Assembly (NCBI RefSeq): GCF_024807225.1
Contig: NZ_JANUCO010000001.1
Coordinates: forward strand, 3,410,001 to 3,474,000
Source: Chryseobacterium ginsenosidimutans
GTDB lineage: Bacteria; Bacteroidota; Bacteroidia; Flavobacteriales; Weeksellaceae
Direction of reading: 5' to 3'
DNA length: 64,000 nt
The notes below the pieces were generated by a model that saw nothing but the letters and a program-made list of their open reading frames with translations, did no database searches and was not told the origin of the DNA. A program made the position numbers and the translations under genes. Shown in pieces: positions 56,314 to 64,000 of this stretch (the first letter of the stretch is position 1; every line of letters begins with the position of its first letter).

Positions 56314-56859
56314 ATGAAAAAAAACTTTTTACTACTCATCATTTTGTTTGCTTTTTATTCTGTCAAGGCTCAAAATGAAAATGGAAATGATGCAAATCCT
56401 TATCAGAAAAACAATGAAATTAGGCTAAATTTAATCGCGCCATTAGCCGGTGCTGTGGAAGTAAATTTTGAACGGTATCTCAACAAAAATTCATCACTGG
56501 GAATCTCTGCATTTTTTGTTTATGATAATACAGAAAATGAGGATCTGAATTACTACATCTCCCCCTATTACAGATATTATTTTGGAAAAAAATATGCTTC
56601 CGGTTTCTTTGTAGAAGGGTTCGGAATGTTTACTTCTATTGATGGAAAAAAAATATATTCAGCAGACCAACTGACATTTACTGAAAATAAAGATGTTTAT
56701 GATGCTGCACTGGGAGCTGGTCTTGGTTATAAACTGGTCACCAAAAAAGGATTTGTTTTTGAAGCCCACGCAGCCTACGGAAGACTTTTGTTCAATGCAG
56801 ACAAAACAGATCATGATATTGTTGCCAAATATGGATTGAGTATGGGTTACCGATTTTAA
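56314..56859 (+). CDS. outer membrane beta-barrel protein (DUF3575-like)
   Basis: A 181-residue exported protein with signal peptide (KNFLLLIILFAFYSVKAQ). The mature part, NEIRLNLIAPLAGAVEVNFE then ISPYYRYYFGKKYASGFFVE and the closing GLSMGYRF, shows barrel-strand alternation and a C-terminal aromatic. DUF3575 is the closest family by pattern. It follows the AraC-type gene by 90 bp on the same strand and may be under its control. Confidence 0.78.
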   Translation: MKKNFLLLIILFAFYSVKAQNENGNDANPYQKNNEIRLNLIAPLAGAVEVNFERYLNKNSSLGISAFFVYDNTENEDLNYYISPYYRYYFGKKYASGFFVEGFGMFTSIDGKKIYSADQLTFTENKDVYDAALGAGLGYKLVTKKGFVFEAHAAYGRLLFNADKTDHDIVAKYGLSMGYRF

Positions 56860-57049
56860 TATCAACTCTATCTAAAAACTGAATAATGAATAAAATCCTG
56901 ACGAGAGTTGGGATTTGTATTTGTAAATGTTTAGAAATAGATAGAAATTTATGCTATTTGGGTTCTCAAGATTATAATTTGAGGCAAAACATAAATAAAT
57001 GTTGATTATTTGAGTAATAATATTTTTCCAGCTATCAAAGTAATATAAG

Positions 57050-57159
57050 ACTTGTTTAAGCTTTTATTTTGACCCAAAAAGTCACAAAAGAATAACACAT
57101 AAGATATTTTAAGATGATCATTGAACTACCAATAAGAACACATTAGTTTAAAAAAAATC
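57050..57159. repeat. ~110-bp dispersed repeat, copy B
   Basis: Begins ACTTGTTTAAGCTTTTATT and ends near ACACATTAGTTTAAAAAAAATC; matches 13271-13380 in the same orientation. Its left end also resembles the CTTGTTTAAATTT terminal repeat of the short inverted-repeat elements, and a possible right end (TTGTTTAAACAGCTTTA) lies at 57218-57234. The surrounding 510-bp gap (56860-57370) holds no gene. Confidence 0.6.
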
Positions 57160-57238
57160 AAAGATTTTTATTTTTTTGTAATTTCTGTTTTTTTTAAATA
57201 GCGGTTAATTTTCAATTGTTTAAACAGCTTTATAACAC

Positions 57239-57282
57239 AAAACCCACAATCAGAAGATTTTTGTCCTCCAACTGTGGGTTTT
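57239..57282 (-). terminator. hairpin terminator after the tail-fibre gene
   Basis: AAAACCCACA and TGTGGGTTTT pair around a 24-base loop. It lies about 90 bp beyond the stop of the last tail-fibre gene on the minus strand; the loop is long but the stem is perfect. Confidence 0.65.
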
Positions 57283-57370
57283 ATGCTAAATTAAATTACC
57301 GTGAGAAGTTTTAATTTGTTGGAGTACATTTTTTAATTCCTTTTCTCCGAGGAAAATCTTTGAGGTTTCT

Positions 57371-59164
57371 TTACCAAATAAAATCACACGGTTGTTGCTT
57401 TTCTGCAATTATTCTTAATGATTTTGTCACATACAATCTAAGGAAACAACCGGGCTCAATATTATATATGATTTTGCCTTGTATTTTAACTGCCATCATA
57501 TTGCCAGACTGGTCAAAATTATAAATAACAATCTGTTGTTTATAGTAAACTTTTTTAAAATCAACAACCATTTTAACCTGTTCCCCAATAATATGGATAA
57601 GTCTATTTCTATCGTCTACATTAAGATAGCCAGAAGGATCGATCTCATATTCGTGCGGATCTAATCTAATTGCATACTCAGATTCATCATTAACAATCTC
57701 ATCATTTAAAGTCGCTAAGTTACCATTAGGAATAAATATTGTATTTGGTTTTTCATCCTCTGATTTAAAATTTTGACTGGCTTTTACAGATCCCTCTACT
57801 GTTAACTTATCATTCTTATTAGCTTCCCTCCCCATTCCGAAGAGTTTTGTATTAAAATTGAAGTTTAACCCATCAAAGGTGCCGTAAATGGAACCATACT
57901 TATAATAATCATTTTGTTTACCTGAAACAAATCTTTCATAATGATTATCAATCATACCAGAATCTCCTCCGTAATAATCATCTACAAGCATTAATCCTAC
58001 GCCTGTATTGTAAGTAAACTCTTGGTTTACTATAATACCATTGGTCAAATTATTCCAAGCGTTAATATTAGCCTGGCTGAAATCCTGAGTAGTCCATACC
58101 TTTTGCCATGCAGACCAAGCGCCTCCGGACATGACTCTCTGGTAAGTCATATTTGCAGTATTACCCGATCCGTAAGTAGTGACCGTTTGTTTAACCCAAG
58201 TAGAATCATGTGCCTCAACAATAACAAAAAACCACCCGTTATTAGGCGCATGCCCTAAGCCGGAACCTCTATAAAATCCTGTATTTTTACTCTCATTAAG
58301 ATCTTGCCCGGAAATAATGACAGAATATCCATCCGGAGCATCTACATAATTCTGACCTACCCAAGCCATGGTAGCATAGTTACCCAATTGGGTATTGAAA
58401 GTAGATTGTGTTACGAAAACTTCTTTTATTCTAGAAAACACGGAACTATTTACTTCATAAATTTCAGCAAAAGCTAAATAGAATTCCAGTGCAGTATTTG
58501 AACCCTCAACATATACATGACCTCCATTTCCAAAACTAGTTCCAGTTCCGCACATAACTGCTCTCACATAAGTTTCCCATTTTCCAGTTCCTGCTTTTGA
58601 TGTTAACCAAGTGATAGAAGCATTATCTCCCATGTAGTTTTCAGCATTATTAAATGAATATCCTACAGGAAGTTTAGCCATAAACTTTTGAATAAATACA
58701 GCATTAGATCTGGCATTGAAACCTAATATAAATCCACCTAAACCAGGAGTAGCTCCATTACCATTGTAATTGAATCTTAATTGTATTCCTGATCTATTCG
58801 GAAGATTAGAGGCAGCTTCTCTGGTCATCGTTACAGTACCGTTACCATAGTTATTATAAACTCCTATTCCATTAGTTCCCTCCCTAAATTCTTCATCTCC
58901 ATATAAAGGATAAGCTCCTTGTAATGCAAGATTAAGTAAAGAGAACGGACCCATCTGTGGATTAGTAACAGATGATCTATCCCATCCGGAATAAATAGTA
59001 TTCTGAGGACCCATAGTTTTAGTAGAATCTAGGGTTTGCCCTGAATATCTATCAATATATTCTTTACTATCTAAAGAACCGTCAGCTTTTAAAAAGTGGG
59101 CGGCTGTACCGCCCGTCACTTTATAGCCTTTTGAGGTATTATAATATGCGTATTTTACGTCCAT
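57371..59164 (-). CDS. phage-tail-fibre-like protein with pyocin-knob-like domain
   Basis: A 597-residue protein. The N-terminus DVKYAYYNTSKGYKVTGGTA is shared with the next fibre gene and probably anchors it to the particle. Around residues 300-375 there is a pyocin-knob-like domain (PDGYSVIISGQDLN, GWFFVIVEAHDS, TYQRVMSGGAWSAWQKVW). The C-terminal part (NPNGNLATLN-type NGNLATLNDEIVNDESEYAI, then a PHEYEIDPSGYLNVDDRNR strand) is a small beta domain. It likely binds the target cell surface. Last gene of the tail block. Confidence 0.75.
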   Translation of the reverse strand: MDVKYAYYNTSKGYKVTGGTAAHFLKADGSLDSKEYIDRYSGQTLDSTKTMGPQNTIYSGWDRSSVTNPQMGPFSLLNLALQGAYPLYGDEEFREGTNGIGVYNNYGNGTVTMTREAASNLPNRSGIQLRFNYNGNGATPGLGGFILGFNARSNAVFIQKFMAKLPVGYSFNNAENYMGDNASITWLTSKAGTGKWETYVRAVMCGTGTSFGNGGHVYVEGSNTALEFYLAFAEIYEVNSSVFSRIKEVFVTQSTFNTQLGNYATMAWVGQNYVDAPDGYSVIISGQDLNESKNTGFYRGSGLGHAPNNGWFFVIVEAHDSTWVKQTVTTYGSGNTANMTYQRVMSGGAWSAWQKVWTTQDFSQANINAWNNLTNGIIVNQEFTYNTGVGLMLVDDYYGGDSGMIDNHYERFVSGKQNDYYKYGSIYGTFDGLNFNFNTKLFGMGREANKNDKLTVEGSVKASQNFKSEDEKPNTIFIPNGNLATLNDEIVNDESEYAIRLDPHEYEIDPSGYLNVDDRNRLIHIIGEQVKMVVDFKKVYYKQQIVIYNFDQSGNMMAVKIQGKIIYNIEPGCFLRLYVTKSLRIIAEKQQPCDFIW

Positions 59165-59166
59165 TT

Positions 59167-60586
59167 CTAAATATCTTTACGGGTTACTGTTATGGATACA
59201 GTATTAGGTAAAGCAGAATCAAATTCAATATCTATTTTATTAGGATCGGTTAATTTTATCCTGCCCTCGATTTTGTAAAATGTTACCGTATCATACATTG
59301 CAACATCAATATTTCTAGTCCCTAAGTTGTGTGCTATACTTGCAGTTCCGGAAATAGCAGTAGTGTATGATTTTACAATATTACTTCCTGCAATCACCCT
59401 ACCTTTAGCATCAACTGTAACTTCATCATAAGTTCCGGCAGTTACTCCTGTTGCAGCTAATGTCAACGCTGAGGTAGCATTTGCCGAACCGTCAAAGGTT
59501 GTTGTCCACGCAGCGTCACCTGTAGCAGAAATTGTTCTCGATGTTGTTAATTTTGCAGCTGATCCTGTTGTATTGATTGCTGCAGTCCCTGTTAGTAATG
59601 TCGCAGGAACAGCCGTAATAGGAACTGCTACATTTCCAGAACCGTCAATGGTTTGTGCTGTTGCCGTAACTCCGGAAAGCGTAATCGTTCTCGCTGTAGT
59701 CCATTTTGTAGCAGAAAGAACATTTTTCGATACATCTGCCGTATTATCGACATTGCTTAAGCCAACATGAGATTTATTTAAGACAACAACACCCGTTAAT
59801 CCATTTACAGAATCTACAGCTCCAGAGGTGATGTAAACGAACGTTGTCCCCGTCCATCGGTAAGTTTTGTTAGTATCAAGAGATACATAAATTTTACCAG
59901 TTTCTCCAGCGATGAGGTTGGTATATGCCGCTTCTTTGTAAAACTTTCCATCAGCAGCTTTATAATATCCCTCCAAAACATCATCCACATAAGATGGCAA
60001 TTGAGATGCAGAAACCTGTCCGGCTGCATCAAGCATAGCAACTCCATTTGCTGCACCTTTTTGCGATAACGGAATATAATTAGCCAAATCCGTTGAGGTA
60101 GGCATAGAGCCCAGATTCACAGTTATTCCGTTAGCTGTCTGTGTAATTCCCGTAACCACATTTCCTGTACCTGAAGTAGTGACGGGTAGAGAAAAGCTAG
60201 TTTCCCGTCAATGTCAAACCGTTACCCGCACTGTAAGTTGTATCTGTAGAGGCTAAGGTAATTGTATTCCCGGTTTGATTAATCGTCACATTAGAACCTG
60301 CTGCAAGGGTAACATCTCCGGAAACTAAGGAACCGGATGCACCACCTTTCAGACGGGTAATTGTGTCCGGCGTTGTAAATGATCTGTTTGCCGACAAATC
60401 ATAAGTCGTACCGTTAATTGTTAAAGTTCGTGTTTTTGGCACATAATCTAACGGATTTAAATTTCCATCATGCCAAAAAGAATTGATTGATCTCGTGCCA
60501 CCGCCGGCCGTTAAAATATCATTGTCTGTTTTCCCTTCAATTTTGTATCCAACAGAGCTTCGATAATAAGCGTATTTAATGTCCAT
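59167..60586 (-). CDS. phage-tail-fibre-like protein, frame broken by one extra base
   Basis: A 472-residue fibre protein when joined. The first part starts MDIKYAYYRSSVGYKIEGKT and stops at LTLTGN; removing one base of TTT at 60201-60203 gives LTLTGTSFSLPVTTSGTGN and runs into the second part. The body is Thr/Ser/Gly-rich, with repeating phage-fibre phrases (AATGVTAGTYDEVTVDAKGR, VGLSNVDNTADVSKN). The C-terminal ~60 residues (HNLGTRNIDVAMYDTVT…FDSALPN) recur in the next upstream gene. Confidence 0.75.
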
Positions 60587-60588
60587 AA

Positions 60589-61209
60589 TTATATTTTTTT
60601 AATTGTTATCTGAATTATATTTGGTGGTATTGAATCAAAGAGCACTTCAATAGTATTAGTGTCTATTCTTCTTACCTTAAGGGGTATTGTAAACATGGTA
60701 ACTGTGTCGTAAGCATCAATTACAAAGCTTAATGTATCAAGATCATGTTTTATCCTAGAGTCACCCCTCACTCTCTCTTCATATTTATTTTTTTCGGAGC
60801 TGGTTGCGTCTTCGATATTTTTAATCTTATCATACACCAAATCATTAAACTGATTTTGATAAGTGATCGCGCCCCAGTTTGAATAACTTCCGATAAGGTT
60901 GATTTTATCATCTGAACTGTTTCGGATAATATCCTCTTTAAGCAATTCTATCTGCCTCTTGTTTTCTTTGATATAGTCTGCGATTTCCTGAAGTTCATCT
61001 AAAGACAGATCATTGGATAATAGTATTTTTTTTATATTTTCTATCTCCAAGGAAAATGATTGAAAAATTTCTTCAAACCCTTCAATATTTTCTATAGGGA
61101 TTGAATCATCTTTGTGATAGAAAGATGAAAATGTTTCTTTAAACTGCGTTTCTGTGGGAAAATCTCCAGCTTCAAACCAACTGAAAATTATATGTAATGG
61201 TATACTCAT
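60589..61209 (-). CDS. tail-associated hypothetical protein
   Basis: A 206-residue protein, not assigned to a known family. Its start IIFSWFEAGDFPTETQFKET with FSSFYHKDD is of the same type as the start of the LRR protein upstream (YFEKGDKPTQEQFWQWMDSY WHK), a module typical of Bacteroidota phage tail or CIS accessory proteins. A coiled-coil middle follows, and the C-terminal HDLDTLSFVIDAYDTVT…FDSIPPN matches the fibre gene downstream. Likely part of the fibre assembly. 2 bp from the fibre gene. Confidence 0.65.
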   Translation of the reverse strand: MSIPLHIIFSWFEAGDFPTETQFKETFSSFYHKDDSIPIENIEGFEEIFQSFSLEIENIKKILLSNDLSLDELQEIADYIKENKRQIELLKEDIIRNSSDDKINLIGSYSNWGAITYQNQFNDLVYDKIKNIEDATSSEKNKYEERVRGDSRIKHDLDTLSFVIDAYDTVTMFTIPLKVRRIDTNTIEVLFDSIPPNIIQITIKKI

Positions 61210-61463
61210 TTGATGATTGAAAATTAGTTTTGATAAAATGGATAATTGAGGGAAAGGTTTTATATTATTTATAACCTGATTGCCCTAAATGGAATTCTAT
61301 ATTTTGAACGATTTTTGATCTCCCCTCTTTTATCATCCTATCTATTAGAGAATTACGTATGTGGTCATTGCCAAGAAAATCCTATGTTTTGTAATTTTAT
61401 TTCCTATCAACAATATCACTTAGGTTTTTTATAATACTTTCTTAGTATAATATTTTTTGTATT

Positions 61464-62075
61464 TTATCTATATGTAATTACTGCTGTGGAAGGAATTCCT
61501 GCATTACTTAAATCTAATCCTGAAGAGGCAGAAACTGTTTGAAGTGATGGAATATTAAATGCTTCTTGCCCAACAGTTTGTACAGAGTTGGGGATGTACA
61601 AGTTATGTAATAATTTAGCTCTCAGACATTTAAAAGCGTAATCACCTATAGTTATTAATCCTTCGTTTAAAATAATCTCTTCTAAAGAACTTGTTGAAGC
61701 AAATATTATATCTCCCTGATCTACAAAAGCACCAGTCTCGATAGTTTTTAAAGTTGAAGGAGTTTTAATTTTTTTTACATTTTGTCCCTGAAATACATAT
61801 CCTCCAATTTCTTCAAGACCTTCATTAAAACTGGCTTCATTGATTTGATAAGTCACCCCAGTAAATTGAAATGCTCCTTGCTTAATTTTTTTTACATCTT
61901 TTGGTGTAGAAATAGATAAACCATGTCCTATAAGAATCCCGTCAGTAACTAAAGGAATCACCCTTTCTACAACTTCCTCTTTATGCCAATAAGAATCCAT
62001 CCATTGCCAGAATTGCTCCTGTGTCGGTTTATCTCCTTTTTCAAAATAGAGTTTCAGTTCTTCTTTTGTTTTCAT
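61464..62075 (-). CDS. BspA-like leucine-rich-repeat protein of the tail block
   Basis: A 203-residue protein. The N-terminal module KLYFEKGDKPTQEQFWQWMD ends in a short WHK, like its neighbour. Residues ~65-200 form four to five BspA/LRR_5 repeats (GAFQFTG, GLEEIGGYVFQG, LKTIETGAFVD, GLITIGDYAFKC, SVQTVGQEAFNI). BspA repeats often bind other proteins or surfaces, so it may be a receptor-binding accessory. 254 bp separate it from the next gene, with no gene in between. Confidence 0.7.
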   Translation of the reverse strand: MKTKEELKLYFEKGDKPTQEQFWQWMDSYWHKEEVVERVIPLVTDGILIGHGLSISTPKDVKKIKQGAFQFTGVTYQINEASFNEGLEEIGGYVFQGQNVKKIKTPSTLKTIETGAFVDQGDIIFASTSSLEEIILNEGLITIGDYAFKCLRAKLLHNLYIPNSVQTVGQEAFNIPSLQTVSASSGLDLSNAGIPSTAVITYR

Positions 62076-62425
62076 AAATCTTGTTTTGGTTAATTATTAA
62101 TTGTTTAAAGCTTTTCATCTGCTCCGATATTCTGCCTGTTTTTTCAGGCAGCTTCACAAAACTTTTCATCTTTCGCATTAAATTTCATTTTTCATTTTGT
62201 TTTGTTTGGGTATGATTTTTAAACACAGTTCTGGCTGTCCAACATTTTGTGAATGATGAATCCAAAGGAGTTTTATAAAATATTGAGAATTTTTTTGTGT
62301 TTTATTGATACTCCAAAAGTAATGTTGGAGAGTGACAGAACTTAATATTTTTAAAGTATTTCAGAAAAAATAATCGTTTTCTTAAAATTTATTTTCGCAA
62401 AATTCAGACAGGTTTATTTTTAATT
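62076..62425. other. gene-free spacer before the tail accessory genes
   Basis: About 350 bp between the lysozyme and LRR genes. A weak TTTTCAGGCAG palindrome lies near 62140; no gene, no clear promoter. It may separate the lysis genes from the fibre genes. Confidence 0.4.
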
Positions 62426-62866
62426 CTATTTTACAAAAAACAAATCGGCTTCTGCTTTTCTTCTTTTTATCAAACCATTCAAAATTTTACCTCCAGCGGT
62501 TGTATATCTCGACGTAAACCAATCTTTAATGGTTTCGGGATCTGCCTTTTTATTGATTAAAGAAAATAGCGTGTCAGATCCTCCCGTATTGTACGTGTGC
62601 GATACAAGAGCGTCAAATTGATTTTGCGTAAGCGTCACTTTAATTTTACTGTTTACTATTTTTTCATATGTTGGTAAAACAGATGAAAATAATTCGGCAC
62701 CTTTTTCTTTACTGATTGAAGCGTCCTTCAAGGTTACTTTTTTTCCACCGGGATAATAGGTGTTTCCGTAGCCTATTGTCGGAATTCCTGCAGAATCCAG
62801 ATAAGGTTTGGAACTGAAACCTTCAAATGATAAGATTAAGTTTATTCCTTTTTGCGATGTTTTCAT
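62426..62866 (-). CDS. T4-type lysozyme (GH24 endolysin)
   Basis: A 146-residue glycoside hydrolase family 24 muramidase. The catalytic triad spacing is exact: Glu15 in SFEGF, Asp24 in YLDSAG and Thr30 in IPTIGYGN (E-x8-D-x5-T). No signal peptide or signal-anchor helix, so release needs a holin or injection-type delivery. Its ATG overlaps the stop of the upstream lipoprotein gene (ATGA). It would cleave peptidoglycan during lysis, or be a tail-associated enzyme. Confidence 0.9.
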   Translation of the reverse strand: MKTSQKGINLILSFEGFSSKPYLDSAGIPTIGYGNTYYPGGKKVTLKDASISKEKGAELFSSVLPTYEKIVNSKIKVTLTQNQFDALVSHTYNTGGSDTLFSLINKKADPETIKDWFTSRYTTAGGKILNGLIKRRKAEADLFFVK

Positions 62867-63432
62867 GCTTTAAAATATTTATAAGTGAAAAAGATGAGTA
62901 TTAAAGTGATTCCAATAACGGTAAGGAAAATCCAAGCTGCGACTTCCAGTCCGGTTACTTTTATTTTTTTTGTCTCGTTAGAAACTTTCGAAGTTGATTC
63001 TTTGATTTCTTCTTTTAAAACAGTTTTCTGAGCTGAATCCTGAATAATCTTTGTCGATTCTTCTTTCGTAACCTCCGACTTTTTATGGTCAGTCTTTGCA
63101 TAATGATTACTGATCGAGTATTCGGCGTTTCCCATAATGGAAATGCTTTGAATGGTATCGTTTCCCACAACATTATGAAAAACAAAAGGATTGGATAGAT
63201 CAGATTTCCCTGTAATCAATACATCTCCGGAAATTTCATTTTTCTTTTCCTTCAATAATGTATCGGTTGATGTATTTTGAATTGATTCTAAGCTGTGTAC
63301 ACTCAAAGAATCCACTTTTACTTTCTCCGTTTCTTTTTTGTTTTCTTTGTGAGCGGTTGTAATTTTAGTCTTAGTTCGGCAACACAATATGAGACCACTG
63401 AATATGATCAGTAGCAGAATTTTTGCTTTCAT
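62863..63432 (-). CDS. lipoprotein with C-terminal transmembrane helix (candidate unimolecular spanin)
   Basis: A 189-residue protein, not matched to a named family. The N-terminus is a lipoprotein signal (LLLIIFSGLILCC, lipid Cys at 17 or 18); the C-terminus is one hydrophobic helix (VAAWIFLTVIGITLILIFF, residues ~163-182). Between them is a charged, Ser/Thr/Lys-rich periplasmic stretch of about 140 residues. One end in the outer membrane and the other in the inner membrane is the topology of phage u-spanins, and the gene overlaps the endolysin gene. The function is inferred from topology and position. Confidence 0.65.
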   Translation of the reverse strand: MKAKILLLIIFSGLILCCRTKTKITTAHKENKKETEKVKVDSLSVHSLESIQNTSTDTLLKEKKNEISGDVLITGKSDLSNPFVFHNVVGNDTIQSISIMGNAEYSISNHYAKTDHKKSEVTKEESTKIIQDSAQKTVLKEEIKESTSKVSNETKKIKVTGLEVAAWIFLTVIGITLILIFFTYKYFKA

Positions 63433-63644
63433 CAGCTTTATTTTTGAAAATTATTTGGTTAGGAAGCCGGGAGTTTTAAGAAGGAAGTTATTAGGTTAGA
63501 AAAAATGTTCCCGACTTTTTTGATCTTTTTTTAAAAGGTAATTTCATTAGGTTTATAGCAACCTTAATAAGTTATAATAGTAACAAGAAACTTCAAACTT
63601 CCTCCCTCCATCTTCCAGCCTTTTATACATTGAATTTCAAATTT

Positions 63645-64000
63645 TTATGTAAATACTTTATCTTCCTTTACATATTCTTTTTTGATACTTTCCAATAACA
63701 TCTCTGCACTTACTTTGTAATCAGGTTCTTTTGATGCAATTGTTTTTAAACTTATATCTTGTATTACGTTCATAATATTAGAACCTGTGAGTTCATATCG
63801 TTTCGCAATCTGTTCCAAATTAATATCTCCAAGCTGTAATTGTTGGGGCAAATTTTGTTGCCAAATACGCAAACGCTCCTCATGTTTTGGATTATTGAAT
63901 TTTATGCAGCTATGAAAACGTCGCGTAAAGGCTTTGTCCATATTATTTTTAAAATTGGAAGCCAAAATAATAAGTCCTGAAAACGTTTCTATTCGCTGTA
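63645..64000 (-). CDS. AAA+ ATPase, C-terminal part (5' part outside window)
   Basis: The frame is open to the window edge. It starts in QRIETFSGLIILASNFKNNM, the sensor-1 region, then DKAFTRRFHSCIKF holds the arginine-finger region, and HEERLRIWQQNLP, LEQIAKRYELTGSNIMNVIQ form the helical lid with sensor 2 area. This is the pattern of the AAA+ ATPases encoded in extracellular contractile injection systems and related clusters (Afp15/PVC15 type), but general AAA ATPases share it. The beginning lies beyond position 64000. Confidence 0.75.
   Translation of the reverse strand, partial: QRIETFSGLIILASNFKNNMDKAFTRRFHSCIKFNNPKHEERLRIWQQNLPQQLQLGDINLEQIAKRYELTGSNIMNVIQDISLKTIASKEPDYKVSAEMLLESIKKEYVKEDKVFT

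Noticed and set aside
61246..61434. Plus-strand frame between the tail genes
   Set aside because: Opposite strand to the whole tail block, no start context and no family match.

Overview
The window reads as chromosome from a Bacteroidota bacterium of the Chryseobacterium type (Flavobacteriia, Weeksellaceae). Evidence: low G+C with very AT-rich spacers, a SusC/SusD pair, upstream elements of the form TAnnTTTG in place of sigma70 boxes, no Shine-Dalgarno bias, many small lipoproteins and DUF families typical of flavobacteria, and a MarR-crtI-crtB-crtZ-crtY carotenoid operon. The species assignment is inference; no rRNA is present.

Layout. 1-3.6 kb: SusD (cut by the left edge) and SusC. 4-20.5 kb: housekeeping and hypothetical genes, mostly on the minus strand: DUF4197, DUF493, an ArsC-like protein, a deoxynucleoside kinase, two tandem glutaminyl cyclase lipoproteins, small VOC and SRPBCC proteins, a Na+/H+ antiporter, a bestrophin, a SWIM protein and ecotin. 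20.7-28 kb: a calcium-repeat secreted protein and a giant alpha-2-macroglobulin. 28-33.3 kb: a UbiA-like membrane protein, then a toxin-antitoxin pair that runs directly into recF, a four-helix-bundle gene in what looks like an inserted cassette, DUF721, and a Gcr-type membrane protein. 33.3-36 kb: mtgA, a metal/cofactor binding protein, tRNA-Arg(ACG), and decayed recombinase and exonuclease III remnants behind the tRNA. 36.2-40.4 kb: carotenoid operon, probably giving zeaxanthin. 40.9-47.9 kb: a KAS III-like enzyme, two nearly identical cold-shock genes, a Crp/Fnr-AhpD-peroxiredoxin group, a scrambled AraC remnant, a phosphotransferase and a DUF2911 protein. 48-52.3 kb: a tightly overlapping PIG-L deacetylase / 34-residue membrane peptide / Na+:solute symporter operon. 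52.8-56.9 kb: an LPS kinase-like and a GT9 gene, and a membrane-anchored AraC regulator next to a beta-barrel. 57.4-64 kb: phage-tail-like fibre and adaptor genes, a T4-type lysozyme, a candidate unimolecular spanin and the end of an AAA+ ATPase. This is either a prophage/tailocin or the distal end of an extracellular contractile injection system.

The strongest unexpected pattern is that eight separate genes are each broken by a single extra base, and all eight lie in the same sequence context: RGAAACY (GTTTCY on the other strand) where the coding frame demands RGAACY. Removing one base restores a recognisable full-length protein every time. This points to a systematic sequence-context error or polymorphism and not to eight dead genes. 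I have therefore annotated each as one gene and flagged the site. The other structural signals are a family of short elements with GAGCCTGTTTAAATTT-type terminal inverted repeats (three copies), a ~110-bp dispersed repeat (two copies), and several long perfect hairpins in spacers.
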